Virus record (IMG/VR): IMGVR_UViG_3300004448_000020
Coordinates: 1 to 28,208 of that record
Source of the DNA: a virus
Direction: 5' to 3' (one strand)
Length of the DNA: 28,208 bases
This document shows, piece after piece, positions 15,671-23,106 of the stretch. How positions within the stretch are numbered: the first letter of the stretch is position 1; each line of letters starts with the position of its first letter. The translations under genes were made by a program, and so were the position numbers. The notes under the pieces were generated by a model that was given only the letters and a program-made list of their open reading frames with translations, did no database searches and had not been told where the DNA came from.

Positions 15671-16603
15671 ATGGGTTATTTTAATCGTTTACCAGATACT
15701 TATATTGCTGAAGGCACATCATCGGATGAAAATTATAAGTATCGCTTAGTTAAAAATATATTCCGAAGAGCAGTTACTATTCCAAATCTGAATCAGTATA
15801 TTACTCTGTTTGAAACTTACTCGTTACGTGATGGAGAAACACCTCCAACAGTAGCATATAGACTATTAGGTGACGCAGAATTAGACTGGGTTATTTTGTT
15901 AGTTAATAATATTGTAGATGTATATGAAGAGTGGCCAAAAAATCAAGTAGATGTAGTATCTTTGGTTGAATCTAAATACGACGATCCTGACTCAGTGCAT
16001 CATTGGGAAACTAATGAAGTGTTATACAATGATATTGTTTTTGTCAAGGAAGGTACAGAAGTAAATGAATCTTTTAGAGTAGTCTTTCCTGATGGAACTA
16101 CAAAAACAAAAGAAGAATCAATATATCCAGTATCTAATTATGAATATGAAGATTATTTAAATGAAATTAAACGTCAGATTTTGATACCAAATGCAGAGAT
16201 TGCTGAATTAATTATTGAAGAATTTGATGATTTAGTTCAATATCAACCACATTCTGAATTGGATGAAAACAATGTAAAACAAACAAAACTAAGTATTGCT
16301 CAAAAATTCATTAATAGAAAGAGTTCTTCTACTGCTAGTGCAACTAGAAGAACTAATCTTTTGCCAGTAGTTAATACTTTTGACTTTGGTTCTACATTTG
16401 GTGCTTCAGTTATCACTACTGGTTCGACAGGTGCTGTTGCAGTAACAACAACATCAACCACTACAGTTGCAGGTGTTCAGTCTGTGAATCCTTCACCTTC
16501 TCCAACGCCAAGTCCTACACCATCGCCTACACCTTCTCCAACGCCAAGTCCTACGCCATCACCTACACCAAGTCCTTCACCAGGTTACGGCGGTGGATAC
16601 TAG
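15671..16603 (+). CDS. 53: Baseplate wedge protein gp53 with a Pro-Ser-Thr repeat tail
   Basis: A 310-residue protein. Residues 1-215 match the gp53 wedge protein: MGYFNRLPDTYIAEG, a NIFRRA element, GETPPTVAYRLLGDAELDWVILLVNN and VYEEWPKNQ. T4 gp53 is about 196 residues. The extra ~95 residues form a Thr/Val-rich linker and then a PSPT repeat, ending in GYGGGY. It starts four bases after the gp48 stop. gp53 helps close the hub-wedge joint. The repeat tail is probably flexible and displayed on the baseplate. Confidence 0.88.
   Translation: MGYFNRLPDTYIAEGTSSDENYKYRLVKNIFRRAVTIPNLNQYITLFETYSLRDGETPPTVAYRLLGDAELDWVILLVNNIVDVYEEWPKNQVDVVSLVESKYDDPDSVHHWETNEVLYNDIVFVKEGTEVNESFRVVFPDGTTKTKEESIYPVSNYEYEDYLNEIKRQILIPNAEIAELIIEEFDDLVQYQPHSELDENNVKQTKLSIAQKFINRKSSSTASATRRTNLLPVVNTFDFGSTFGASVITTGSTGAVAVTTTSTTTVAGVQSVNPSPSPTPSPTPSPTPSPTPSPTPSPTPSPSPGYGGGY
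16498..16569 (+). repeat. Tandem 36-base repeat encoding the PSPT tail of gp53
   Basis: Two adjacent 36-base units (16498-16533 and 16534-16569) differ at only two positions and encode SPTPSP-type residues; shorter 12-base subunits continue on both sides. The near identity suggests recent duplication by slippage. Confidence 0.85.
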
Positions 16604-16625
16604 TCCTAACGAAGATTACATAACC

Positions 16626-16784
16626 ATGGACATATCAAAAGACGGACTCGTACTAATGTACAAATCCGTCTGTGTTCATTTAGATAAATGGCCTGGTGGA
16701 GATTCTTACGAGCAAGAAGCGTTATTTTTACTAAAAGAGAACCTACTTAGGATTCTCTTAGAGCAACAATTTAAAAAACCCTAG
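16626..16784 (+). CDS. Small hypothetical protein after gp53
   Basis: A 52-residue product if started at the ATG at 16626 (MDISKDGLVLMYKSVCVHLDKWPGG...). A GTG at 16593 would add 11 residues and overlap the gp53 end. It is helical at the C-terminus (EQEALFLLKENLLRILLEQQ). It ends just before the terminator hairpin at 16798-16816. Function unknown. Confidence 0.6.
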   Translation: MDISKDGLVLMYKSVCVHLDKWPGGDSYEQEALFLLKENLLRILLEQQFKKP

Positions 16785-16790
16785 GAGTCA

Positions 16791-16816
16791 AAAAATTGGC
16801 GGAGATTTTTTCCGCC
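16791..16816 (-). terminator. Rho-independent terminator, converging operons
   Basis: Stem GGCGGA (16798-16803) and TCCGCC (16811-16816) with a 7-base loop. In the minus direction it is followed by AATTTTTT, a good U-tract, so it ends the gp32 operon. In the plus direction the tail is only GTTTC, so it may act weakly on the gp53 operon. Confidence 0.8.
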
Positions 16817-16846
16817 GTTTCAGGGAATCAAAAGTCGAATTTCGTT

Positions 16847-17263
16847 TCAACCTCCATCAATTTGACAACCTGCCATCACTCCACCGACAATACCCAGAGG
16901 GATTGCCCAGAGACGACCATCACCTCGTGATAATGCAGCACCTGCACCACCTCCAGCAATGCCACCTAGAATTGAACCTTCGAGGCAAGAATTGTCATCG
17001 GTGTTATGTTTCCTAGCATCATCACGACGATAGACTTCACGATTACAAGGAACTTCCACTCGCTCTTTATATGATGAGACATATCCAGGGGATCTGGATG
17101 TGCCAGGAATATACTCTTCACGATATTCATTACGATAGCATCTGTTCTCTGAAGCATATCCTCTTTGAGAATTATATGCTTGACGGTTGCTTCGGTCACC
17201 AATACTTCCTGCACTAGCAGGAAGAACAGTAATTAACATCAATGTAGCGAGTGCAAGTTTCAT
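16847..17263 (-). CDS. Exported glycine-zipper protein of unknown function
   Basis: I start at the ATG at 17263, which shares one base with the gp32 stop (TGATG) and gives 138 residues. Residues 1-20 are a signal peptide (MKLALATLMLITVLPASAGS). Then follows a polar Arg/Tyr/Asn-rich region with cysteines (NRCYRNEYREEY, VEVPCNREVY). The C-terminus has a glycine-zipper segment (GSILGGIAGGGAGAALS and PLGIVGGVMAGC) like 17-kDa surface antigen and outer membrane proteins. The four cysteines may form disulfides in the periplasm. It is the last gene before the terminator and is coupled to gp32. A role in the envelope is inferred, not shown. Confidence 0.7.
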   Translation of the reverse strand: MKLALATLMLITVLPASAGSIGDRSNRQAYNSQRGYASENRCYRNEYREEYIPGTSRSPGYVSSYKERVEVPCNREVYRRDDARKHNTDDNSCLEGSILGGIAGGGAGAALSRGDGRLWAIPLGIVGGVMAGCQIDGG

Positions 17264-18192
17264 CAATCTTCCTCAGCAAGTTTGGCGAAGTAAGACAGAG
17301 TGTCATCTTCATCCTCTACAGGAGATGATGCGACTGCTGTCTGACGGAAGTCTGAAACTTCTTTACCCCAGTTTTCTACTGGTTCAGGTTTAGCAAATAC
17401 TTCCTCTTCATCCTCACGAATGGCAGGAGCAGATGCATTAGAGGTCTTACCAAGCACCAGATTCAGACGTGCTTGTAGTTGCTCATAGGACTTGAAGTTC
17501 TTAGTGTCTTCAAACTCTGCAAGAGAGTATCCTTCATTCCAGATACCTTCCAGTTTGTCATCATCAAAGTTACCAAGAGTGCTAGGTGCAGCAAACTCAG
17601 ACTTGTCATAGTTCCAGTAACCTTCGACCTTACGAATCTTCAGTTTGAAGTCAGCACCTTTCCAGAAGTTGAATGGGTCTAAAGGAGTTTCATCAGCAAA
17701 TGCAGGTTGCATTGCTTCAGTCAGTTTGTCAAAGATTTTCTTACCAAATCGATAAAGGAAGACACGACCTTCATTCTCGGGATGTGCAGAATCTTGCACA
17801 ACATAGATGTTGGAGTAGTAAGACAACTTACGCTTTTGAGCACGAGCAATCTCTTTGTCGCTTTCACGACCACTGTTCCACAGTTGGCGGTTCATTTCAC
17901 CAACAGGATCGTCCTTACCAAGAGTGGTGAGTGAGTTCTCGATGTACCATTGTCCACCAGGACCTTTGAATGCGTGACTCCAAACCTTTGCCCAAGGCAT
18001 CTCTTCTCCATCAGGAGCAGGCAGGAATCGGATAACAGCATAACCATTGCCAGACTTATCCATCTCTGGTTTCCAGAAACGTTCGTCGGCAGAAGAACCA
18101 GCAGCAGGCTGATTCAGTTTGTCAATCTCTCGCGTCAGTTTAGCGAAGGTGTCACCCTTGCTTGACGCTTTCTTGAGACTTGCGAATGACAT
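17263..18192 (-). CDS. 32: Single-stranded DNA-binding protein gp32
   Basis: A 309-residue protein with the three-part gp32 layout. The basic N-terminus (MSFASLKKASSKGDTFAKL) serves cooperative binding. The core has YAVIRFLPAP, WYIENS, KLSYYSNIYVVQD and ENEGRVFLYRFGKKIFDKL. The C-terminus is acidic (EDEDDTLSYFAKLAEED) and contacts replication partners. T4 gp32 holds zinc with His and three Cys in the segment after WYIE; here that segment (NSLTTLGKDDPVGEMN) has none of them. The start has a GGAG nine bases upstream. gp32 coats ssDNA and works with gp59, gp41 and the polymerase; gp59 is two genes upstream. Confidence 0.95.
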   Translation of the reverse strand: MSFASLKKASSKGDTFAKLTREIDKLNQPAAGSSADERFWKPEMDKSGNGYAVIRFLPAPDGEEMPWAKVWSHAFKGPGGQWYIENSLTTLGKDDPVGEMNRQLWNSGRESDKEIARAQKRKLSYYSNIYVVQDSAHPENEGRVFLYRFGKKIFDKLTEAMQPAFADETPLDPFNFWKGADFKLKIRKVEGYWNYDKSEFAAPSTLGNFDDDKLEGIWNEGYSLAEFEDTKNFKSYEQLQARLNLVLGKTSNASAPAIREDEEEVFAKPEPVENWGKEVSDFRQTAVASSPVEDEDDTLSYFAKLAEED

Positions 18193-18243
18193 TTAGTATT
18201 CTCCGTATTGAGTGTGTGTAGTTGGATTGTTTGCTACCCTGTA

Positions 18244-18272
18244 AGGATAGCATAGTATTTAGTCCTCGTCAA
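18244..18272 (-). promoter_or_regulatory. Sigma70-like promoter before gp32
   Basis: Minus strand TTGACG (18267-18272), 17-base spacer, TATCCT (18244-18249). The -35 lies in the last codons of the upstream gene. The boxes are one or two mismatches from consensus. It would allow separate expression of gp32 from the replication operon. Confidence 0.45.
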
Positions 18273-18591
18273 CCTCCCTCTGTGCCGCTTCTTCAAGTGT
18301 CTGAATCATCGCGTCCATACACTCCAAGAGGTTTGAGTATCCGAAAGCATTTGCCAAGGCATTGATTCTCGTTTTCATATCAGATGCCTCAGCATCTTCA
18401 GCAGAAGATAAAGATAATCGAGTGTAAAATGTTTTTTGCTTATCGATTAAGATTTTGCATTGCTCAATGTGATTAAGTCTTTCTTCTTTATTCATTGCAT
18501 TTAGTCTACTAGTGACTCCTGCAATTTCCTGATAGGTTTTGAAAATATCTTGTAAGTTATCTTGTACCTGTTCTGATTTAAAGAAACTCAT
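18259..18591 (-). CDS. DUF1825-like cyanobacterial-type protein
   Basis: A 110-residue helical protein starting MSFFKSEQVQDNLQDIFKTYQ, with LNHIEQCKILIDKQKTFYTRLSLS in the middle and an acidic C-terminus. The opening FF-S-E-VQ motif, the helix spacing and the length resemble the DUF1825 family, small proteins found mainly in cyanobacteria and cyanophages; this is from memory. It overlaps gp59 by ATGA and lies just ahead of gp32. Its function is unknown; placement suggests a replication-linked role or an acquired host gene. Confidence 0.65.
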   Translation of the reverse strand: MSFFKSEQVQDNLQDIFKTYQEIAGVTSRLNAMNKEERLNHIEQCKILIDKQKTFYTRLSLSSAEDAEASDMKTRINALANAFGYSNLLECMDAMIQTLEEAAQREVDED

Positions 18592-19187
18592 AGTTTTGTC
18601 CTTATAACTGTTAATATTTCCCCTTTATACTTGGTACAATCAACTTTTAAAAATGGTTGATACTTAAGTACTCTCCTGCGTATGTCTTTCCAGATGGGAT
18701 CCTTTAAGTGCTTATCAAATCTATTGATATATCCCAAACAGGTTTCAAATATAACTAGGGTTTCTAATTTTATCTCTCCTGAAAGATAGTACTTTAAGAG
18801 AGATGGATGTTCTCCTTCTCGAACTTTAAAAATTTTATCAAACTTATCTTGATATGGCGATTCAAAATCTTCTAACAGAAGATGTACATCCTGTCTAAAT
18901 TTATAACAGAATGACTCTTGATTTACTTTCCACCTTTCATAGTTATCGATAGAGAATGATTGGATATATCCTTTAGGGTCATGCATAAAATTTGCGACAA
19001 AGTAATCTTGGATAACATGATCCTCATACTTCGCCGCAAGTTTTTTAAAGAAATAACGGTCACGTCTTTCTTCAAAAGATTTTTCAGAGGCAGATACTTT
19101 ACCTCTATATTTTACATAATCATAATTATCTTTAGTGAAGTGCATCTTCAATGCAAGATACATTTTGTACACTTCAAGACCTGTCAC
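18588..19187 (-). CDS. 59: Helicase loader gp59
   Basis: A 199-residue basic helical protein starting MTGLEVYKMYLALKMHFTKDN, with YDYVKYRGKVSASEKSFEERRDRYFFKKLAAKY, the typical opening of gp59. It also has YVANFMHDP-like and LGYINRFDKHLKDPIWKDI segments. gp59 loads the gp41 helicase on gp32-coated forks. T4 gp59 is 217 residues. It overlaps gp33 by four bases (ATGA) and is followed by the DUF1825-like gene and gp32, keeping the T4 order 33-59-32. Confidence 0.9.
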   Translation of the reverse strand: MTGLEVYKMYLALKMHFTKDNYDYVKYRGKVSASEKSFEERRDRYFFKKLAAKYEDHVIQDYFVANFMHDPKGYIQSFSIDNYERWKVNQESFCYKFRQDVHLLLEDFESPYQDKFDKIFKVREGEHPSLLKYYLSGEIKLETLVIFETCLGYINRFDKHLKDPIWKDIRRRVLKYQPFLKVDCTKYKGEILTVIRTKL

Positions 19188-19435
19188 AGTGGCAATACTC
19201 CTTTGGATGTTTTTTTCATGTAGTTTAAAGTTTCTGCTTCATGTCGCAGACGTTCTTTAAGAGGTTTTGAGATTAACTTTGAGACAGTTTCCAATTCAAT
19301 TTCATTCTCTTGACAGTAAGTTAATACTGCTTCGATGTATGAAATCAAACCTCCACTTGTCTTCACTAAAGACTCAATCTCTTGAGAAAACTTTGTGGGA
19401 GTTAGAAATTTTTCTTCTGGTTTTTGTTCAGGCAT
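19184..19435 (-). CDS. 33: Late transcription coactivator gp33
   Basis: I start at the ATG at 19435 (MPEQKPEEKFLTPTKFSQEIE...), giving 83 residues; the longer frame runs back inside the nuclease gene without reason. The segment GGLISYIEAVLTYCQENEIELETV followed by LISKPLKERLRHEAETLNYM matches cyanophage gp33. gp33 binds RNA polymerase and links the late sigma factor gp55 to the sliding clamp; the NATAAATA promoters in this window would need that machinery. It overlaps the nuclease gene by 8 bases and gp59 by 4. Confidence 0.85.
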   Translation of the reverse strand: MPEQKPEEKFLTPTKFSQEIESLVKTSGGLISYIEAVLTYCQENEIELETVSKLISKPLKERLRHEAETLNYMKKTSKGVLPL

Positions 19436-20111
19436 TTGAATGTCCCCTAACAAATTCTTCAATATAGGATTTGAGTAAGTGTAAATAGTCATCAAGATTG
19501 TACTTCTGAAATACTTGAATAGTTCCCTCTTCAGTGGCGATAAGTGTGACAATTTTTTTTACCTCAATACCTGAACGTTCGAGGAACATTGCTGCGTATG
19601 CAGTCTCTTGAACAAAATAGTTCTCAATGTATTCCTCTTTTTTTTCTTTAGTTGAAGTTTTAAAATCGATTACTGCCAATTCACCGTCGAACTCAGCGAT
19701 GCAGTCTACACGACCAGCAAGACCAAGATAATGTGAATACAAAAAAGTTTCTAGACAATGGATGTTGTTGATACGGTTCAGCTCCGACTTTGCTGACTGA
19801 AACATTCTAACAGATAATGGGTTATTTTCCAAGTACCTGTTAAGATCTAGTTGTCCTTTGATATAATCTTCAGTTATTGCATGAAAAGCAGTACCTCTTT
19901 GGGTTGCTCTAGCAGTAATTCGATTTGCCTCAGTTTCACCAATTTTTTTACGCCATTTGGCAAAGAACTTCGCGCTCTTAAACGATGTGATTGAGGTTAC
20001 ACTCGGATAGTATTTATCTGCCCCAGGAATAGGATAGAAACGAGTACCATCTCTTGTCACAGGATCAACCTCAACATGTTCGCTGAGGTTAACATCAATA
20101 AAATTAAACAT
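19428..20111 (-). CDS. RecB/YqaJ-like PD-(D/E)xK exonuclease
   Basis: A 227-residue protein. The RecB-type nuclease signature is complete: RGTAFH at 72-77, GRVD at 133-136, and the DFKTS core at 149-153 (Asp149, Lys151). A later EYIENYFVQETAYAAMFLERSG segment fits the motif with a Gln/Tyr that follows the core. The N-terminal YYPSVTSIT segment is typical of these phage nucleases. It starts at an ATG coupled to phoH (TAATG) and precedes gp33. Probable role: recombination, DNA processing or host DNA degradation. Confidence 0.85.
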   Translation of the reverse strand: MFNFIDVNLSEHVEVDPVTRDGTRFYPIPGADKYYPSVTSITSFKSAKFFAKWRKKIGETEANRITARATQRGTAFHAITEDYIKGQLDLNRYLENNPLSVRMFQSAKSELNRINNIHCLETFLYSHYLGLAGRVDCIAEFDGELAVIDFKTSTKEKKEEYIENYFVQETAYAAMFLERSGIEVKKIVTLIATEEGTIQVFQKYNLDDYLHLLKSYIEEFVRGHSNA

Positions 20112-20872
20112 TAAAAACCTAGATTGTGTTTAGTGAGAAGGTACGATTTAACTAATCCAGAACGAACGATATCATCAATACCAAACTCAACGCATGTAAA
20201 CTCACGCATACTCTGGAGGATTTGGATGAAATCTGATATTCCATTCTTTTCATTACTCTTAACTAAGTCTGATTGTGTAATGTCACCACAGAACATAATC
20301 TTAGAGTCCTCACCGATGCGAGTAATCATAGAATCTAATTCATGAAAGTTAAGATTCGAGAACTCATCGACAATAACAATGGCATTGTCAAGAGTAACTC
20401 CACGGATAAAAGAAGTAGACCAAAATGAAATAGTCTCTTGCGCTCGGAGGTTGTCATAAAGCATGTCGAATGAATTGTCATCAGGCATACTAAACATATA
20501 CCTTACCATATTTTTGTATGGAATTTGATACAATGCTGACTTATCTTCATGGTCTCCAGGAAGGAAACCAATCTCTCTTGTAGGCACAAGAGACCTTACG
20601 ATGTATATTTTATCATAGGGACTGTGTTCGTCAAGCACTTCTTGTAGAGCAAGGTAAAGAGCGATAAAAGTTTTACCTGTACCTGCAGCGCCATGAAGTA
20701 ATACATTTTGCCCTAAACCATACTGCTCAAAGACAGTCTCTTGATTAGGAGTCAATGGTCTAATAGGAACCATGTAACTCTTATCAAGAGGTTTCTTTCG
20801 CTTTATTTGTTTAGCAGACATATTAGAAGGAACAGGATTACTAGTTGTATTCCTTTTACGTGCTCTTGCCAT
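20111..20872 (-). CDS. phoH: PhoH-like P-loop ATPase
   Basis: A 253-residue protein. Walker A is GAAGTGKT at 61-68, Walker B is AIVIVDEFSNL, and later GEDSKIMFCGDITQSDL is the sensor motif of PhoH proteins. The N-terminus is basic (MARARKRNTT). Cyanophage phoH is widespread and used as a marker gene. Its role in infection is not settled; PhoH proteins belong to the phosphate regulon in bacteria and resemble RNA helicase-like ATPases. It starts two bases after the stop of the gene upstream and couples to the nuclease. Confidence 0.95.
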   Translation of the reverse strand: MARARKRNTTSNPVPSNMSAKQIKRKKPLDKSYMVPIRPLTPNQETVFEQYGLGQNVLLHGAAGTGKTFIALYLALQEVLDEHSPYDKIYIVRSLVPTREIGFLPGDHEDKSALYQIPYKNMVRYMFSMPDDNSFDMLYDNLRAQETISFWSTSFIRGVTLDNAIVIVDEFSNLNFHELDSMITRIGEDSKIMFCGDITQSDLVKSNEKNGISDFIQILQSMREFTCVEFGIDDIVRSGLVKSYLLTKHNLGF

Positions 20873-20873
20873 A

Positions 20874-21104
20874 TCAAGTAAATCTACTAAGGTTTGCTCG
20901 GGGATGTGCTTTCTGGACTTTAGACATTACTTCTTTAAATCCATCAGATTGTTTGGGATTACCGTAGGTTGTACCTGCGACACCAGCATGCCAATCTTTA
21001 TCCCAATCAGGATTGTCATTTTTCCATTGCTCATATTCGGCAATGGACTTGCGAAACTCTTGTTTTTCGCCAGTGACCTTATTTAGTACGTTGTATAGTG
21101 GCAT
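20874..21104 (-). CDS. Small conserved-type T4-like phage protein
   Basis: A 76-residue protein (MPLYNVLNKVTGEKQEFRKSIAEYEQW...). The opening resembles the first strands of FmdB-like zinc ribbon proteins, but no cysteines are present, so a zinc ribbon is not supported. The C-terminal SDGFKEVMSKVQKAHPRANL segment looks conserved with small cyanophage proteins I remember next to phoH. It shares one base with the thyX stop (TAATG). Function unknown. Confidence 0.7.
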   Translation of the reverse strand: MPLYNVLNKVTGEKQEFRKSIAEYEQWKNDNPDWDKDWHAGVAGTTYGNPKQSDGFKEVMSKVQKAHPRANLSRFT

Positions 21105-21814
21105 TAATCAATCCTCAAAGAAGGTTGGAGGCAGTCACATTCATCAAGACGCTCAGGGCATCCGCAATCACCTTCAGAGCACCACCCAAGCGCCTCAGAG
21201 ATGACTGGGAACTGACAGATGAAATGCTGCTTGGCAAGGTTTGCAATGTCCATGTGCTCCTTCTGGGTGCCATTGGAGGAACGCAGTTGGATGTAATGGA
21301 TCCAATTTCTGAGATTGCCCGTCATGTACATTTTTGTGCCTACGCATAATGGTAGCACATTTCTTGCACATTCCTTTGCAATATTATTATCCAGCATCTC
21401 TTGATACAAATTCATCGCTTCTTTGAAGTGATGCTGCATCAAGATTTCAAACTTCTGTCTGGTAAACGCATCAATGTCATCAATAGAATTCTGACGATTC
21501 TTGGTGTCCTGTCTGCGTAGTTCAGGTAGAGGGATCTTCTCCGAGAGTAGGGAAGAATCAGCATAGCGTTGTGAAAATTCTTGGAATGTAAACGACCTGT
21601 GACGAAGCACCTGAGCTGCGATTGCCCTAGTAGTGTGAATCTCTAGTGTCATAGATGCTTGCTCAAACACAGACCAATGTCCATGCTTAATACAATACTT
21701 TAACAGTCCAGAAATTTTAGGGTTCTCCTGATTTGCTGGATTACTTACACGAGCAATGTATCCAATTGTTTTCTCTGCCTCAGGAGTAACAGAGATTAAA
21801 CATACTTTAGTCAT
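21104..21814 (-). CDS. thyX: Flavin-dependent thymidylate synthase ThyX
   Basis: I start at the ATG at 21814 (MTKVCLISVTPEAEK...), which overlaps the upstream gene by 8 bases and gives 236 residues; the longer frame adds an unlikely hydrophobic leader. The ThyX signature RHR-x7-S is at 71-81 (RHRSFTFQEFS), followed by QRYAD. The upstream HGHWSVFEQ segment is also typical. ThyX makes dTMP from dUMP using FAD and methylene-tetrahydrofolate. The C-terminal tail is Cys-rich (CSEGDCGCPERLDECDC). With the glutaredoxin in the same operon, it supports nucleotide supply. Confidence 0.95.
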   Translation of the reverse strand: MTKVCLISVTPEAEKTIGYIARVSNPANQENPKISGLLKYCIKHGHWSVFEQASMTLEIHTTRAIAAQVLRHRSFTFQEFSQRYADSSLLSEKIPLPELRRQDTKNRQNSIDDIDAFTRQKFEILMQHHFKEAMNLYQEMLDNNIAKECARNVLPLCVGTKMYMTGNLRNWIHYIQLRSSNGTQKEHMDIANLAKQHFICQFPVISEALGWCSEGDCGCPERLDECDCLQPSLRID

Positions 21815-22052
21815 TCTTATCAATAATAATACGGGCGAATAAGTACAAACCAAGTGACTTTAGATAACCAATACTAGAAAGTCCAAAGATACCTGGCATT
21901 AACATGTTCCATAATAGCATAAGAATTAGAGGTTTGGTAAAGAAAAAGATGGTTGCCACAATAACTGCTGCCCCATCTTCTTTATTTTTTTGCAGAATTT
22001 GTTCCGCAGTATCCTCTTCAGTTTCTTCTTTACTGAAACGGTACACGGTCAC
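21807..22052 (-). CDS. Small membrane protein
   Basis: The start is GTG at 22052: it overlaps the upstream stop as GTGA and has GGGGAGG six bases before it, better than the GTG at 22067. The product is 81 residues. Residues ~1-28 are charged; then come hydrophobic stretches IVATIFFFTKPLILMLLWNML and SLGLYLFARII, probably two membrane segments. It lies between a T4-like hypothetical and thyX. Function unknown. Confidence 0.65.
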   Translation of the reverse strand: MTVYRFSKEETEEDTAEQILQKNKEDGAAVIVATIFFFTKPLILMLLWNMLMPGIFGLSSIGYLKSLGLYLFARIIIDKND

Positions 22053-22510
22053 GAACGACCTCCCCACTGAATATCTGGATATGCCTCTTGGACAACCGAT
22101 TTCGTAATACGCTTATACTCTTTATTGAGTTGCCCATCCTTTACAAGGACTAATAATTCTGCTTCTTCAGAAGCAAGTCCTTCTAGAAGTTGAACAAACA
22201 TCGACTCTCTTTTCAGAGTAGGTAGACTCGCACCACCTTTAAAAAAGCGATACAATCCACGATACTGTTGCTCTAATCTCGTGTGGTCAGTTCCAGCTGG
22301 TGCATCATTAGGTGTAAAGGGAACATCACCCTCAGGTAGTAATGAAATTACACTATCGTCAAAGTTAATAATCATTAACTGTCTCAGAGCTGGTGTATTG
22401 TGTTTACGGAGAAGATTGATCTTCTCCGCTTTTGTTTTTGCATTAGAGACCTTTCTCAAAATCTCACTTAACAGTAACCTAGAGTTACTGTTCTCCATAG
22501 TGCGTGGCAT
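22049..22510 (-). CDS. Conserved T4-like phage protein, possibly DUF6433-like
   Basis: A 153-residue protein. I keep the ATG at 22510 because AAGGAG lies eight bases upstream. It starts MPRTMENSNSRLLLSEILRKV, with helical segments ALRQLMIINFDDSVISLLPEG and RESMFVQLLEGLASEEAELL, and ends KSVVQEAYPDIQWGGRS. The LLEGLxxEEAELL plus final EAYP pattern is what I remember from T4-like phage proteins grouped as DUF6433; I could not check this. Function unknown. Confidence 0.65.
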   Translation of the reverse strand: MPRTMENSNSRLLLSEILRKVSNAKTKAEKINLLRKHNTPALRQLMIINFDDSVISLLPEGDVPFTPNDAPAGTDHTRLEQQYRGLYRFFKGGASLPTLKRESMFVQLLEGLASEEAELLVLVKDGQLNKEYKRITKSVVQEAYPDIQWGGRS

Positions 22511-22526
22511 AATTAACTCCTTTTAA

Positions 22527-22757
22527 TCATTCTTCAAGTTCATCATCAAAGTCCCAGTAACGATTTGCTGGTCTAATAAAAATCAACTCGTCTTGTATAA
22601 TGTTACCATTTTCATCCAGCATTTCTGGATGGGTAACAGATTTTGCGTATGCTGCATTTTCTATGTAGTCTTCGACGTAACCCTTTGCTAACCAGGAAAC
22701 TGTAATTCCTAGAATGAATGCTCCGATTACTCCTAACACAACTAATGCAATTAACAT
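22527..22757 (-). CDS. Small single-pass membrane protein
   Basis: A 76-residue protein whose N-terminal 24 residues form one hydrophobic helix (MLIALVVLGVIGAFILGITV), followed by a charged cytoplasmic-type tail with VTHPEMLDENGNIIQDELIF. It ends in an acidic DFDDELEE. A GGAGG ribosome site lies six bases before the ATG. It is in the operon between glutaredoxin and the DUF6433-like gene. Function unknown. Confidence 0.65.
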   Translation of the reverse strand: MLIALVVLGVIGAFILGITVSWLAKGYVEDYIENAAYAKSVTHPEMLDENGNIIQDELIFIRPANRYWDFDDELEE

Positions 22758-22831
22758 GGTTTCCTCCGTTTGTTATTAAATCTGAACTGATGAAACCAAC
22801 CTCCCCTTTATGAACTCTAGTAATATTTAGA

Positions 22832-23068
22832 TTAGATTAGATTGTTCTCTCTAAGATATCGTACGGTTTCTGTACATCCTCCCAACTTAACACTTCCCTT
22901 TAAAACTTGAGGGAATGTGCTACCAGCACCAAATTTTTGATAGAACTCTTCACGAGTAAAATGTGTATTCAATTGCTTCTCACTAAAAGAAAGATTTTTT
23001 CCTTGTAAAACTTGTTTTACTTTTGTGCAGTAAGGACATCCACTGCGAGTGTAAATTTCAAAATTCAT
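22832..23068 (-). CDS. nrdC: Glutaredoxin
   Basis: A 78-residue glutaredoxin. The dithiol active site is CPYC at residues 11-14 in SGCPYCTKVKQ, preceded by the first strand NFEIYTR. Later motifs are TFPQVL (cis-Pro loop) and GGCTETVRYLRE (glutathione-site GG). It can reduce ribonucleotide reductase or other disulfides; the symbol follows T4-like phage usage. It starts with AGAGGT upstream of the ATG, just downstream of the terminator at 23083-23106, so it either has its own unseen promoter or depends on readthrough. Confidence 0.92.
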   Translation of the reverse strand: MNFEIYTRSGCPYCTKVKQVLQGKNLSFSEKQLNTHFTREEFYQKFGAGSTFPQVLKGSVKLGGCTETVRYLRENNLI

Positions 23069-23082
23069 AGTACCTCTAGAAT

Positions 23083-23106
23083 AAAAAAGGGACTCCTAAG
23101 AGTCCC
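23083..23106 (-). terminator. Strong rho-independent terminator
   Basis: Minus strand GGGACTC, loop TTAG, GAGTCCC, then TTTTTT: a perfect 7-bp stem with a six-T tail, 58 bases after the outer-membrane-like gene. A second hairpin (stem arms 23125-23133 and 23142-23150, one wobble pair) sits just before it without a T-tail and may stabilise the transcript end. Confidence 0.88.

Noticed and set aside
20006-20013. GATAAATA inside the nuclease gene as a late promoter
   Set aside because: It lies in the middle of a coding region, far from any start codon, where a match is expected by chance.
20874-21104. FmdB-type zinc ribbon regulator
   Set aside because: The first residues are similar, but no cysteine is present, so no zinc ribbon can form.
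22827-22845. Tandem ATTAG/GATTA units near the end of the glutaredoxin gene as a repeat element
   Set aside because: Only three short units, mostly coding for Asn-Leu-Ile and the stop; likely chance in AT-rich sequence.
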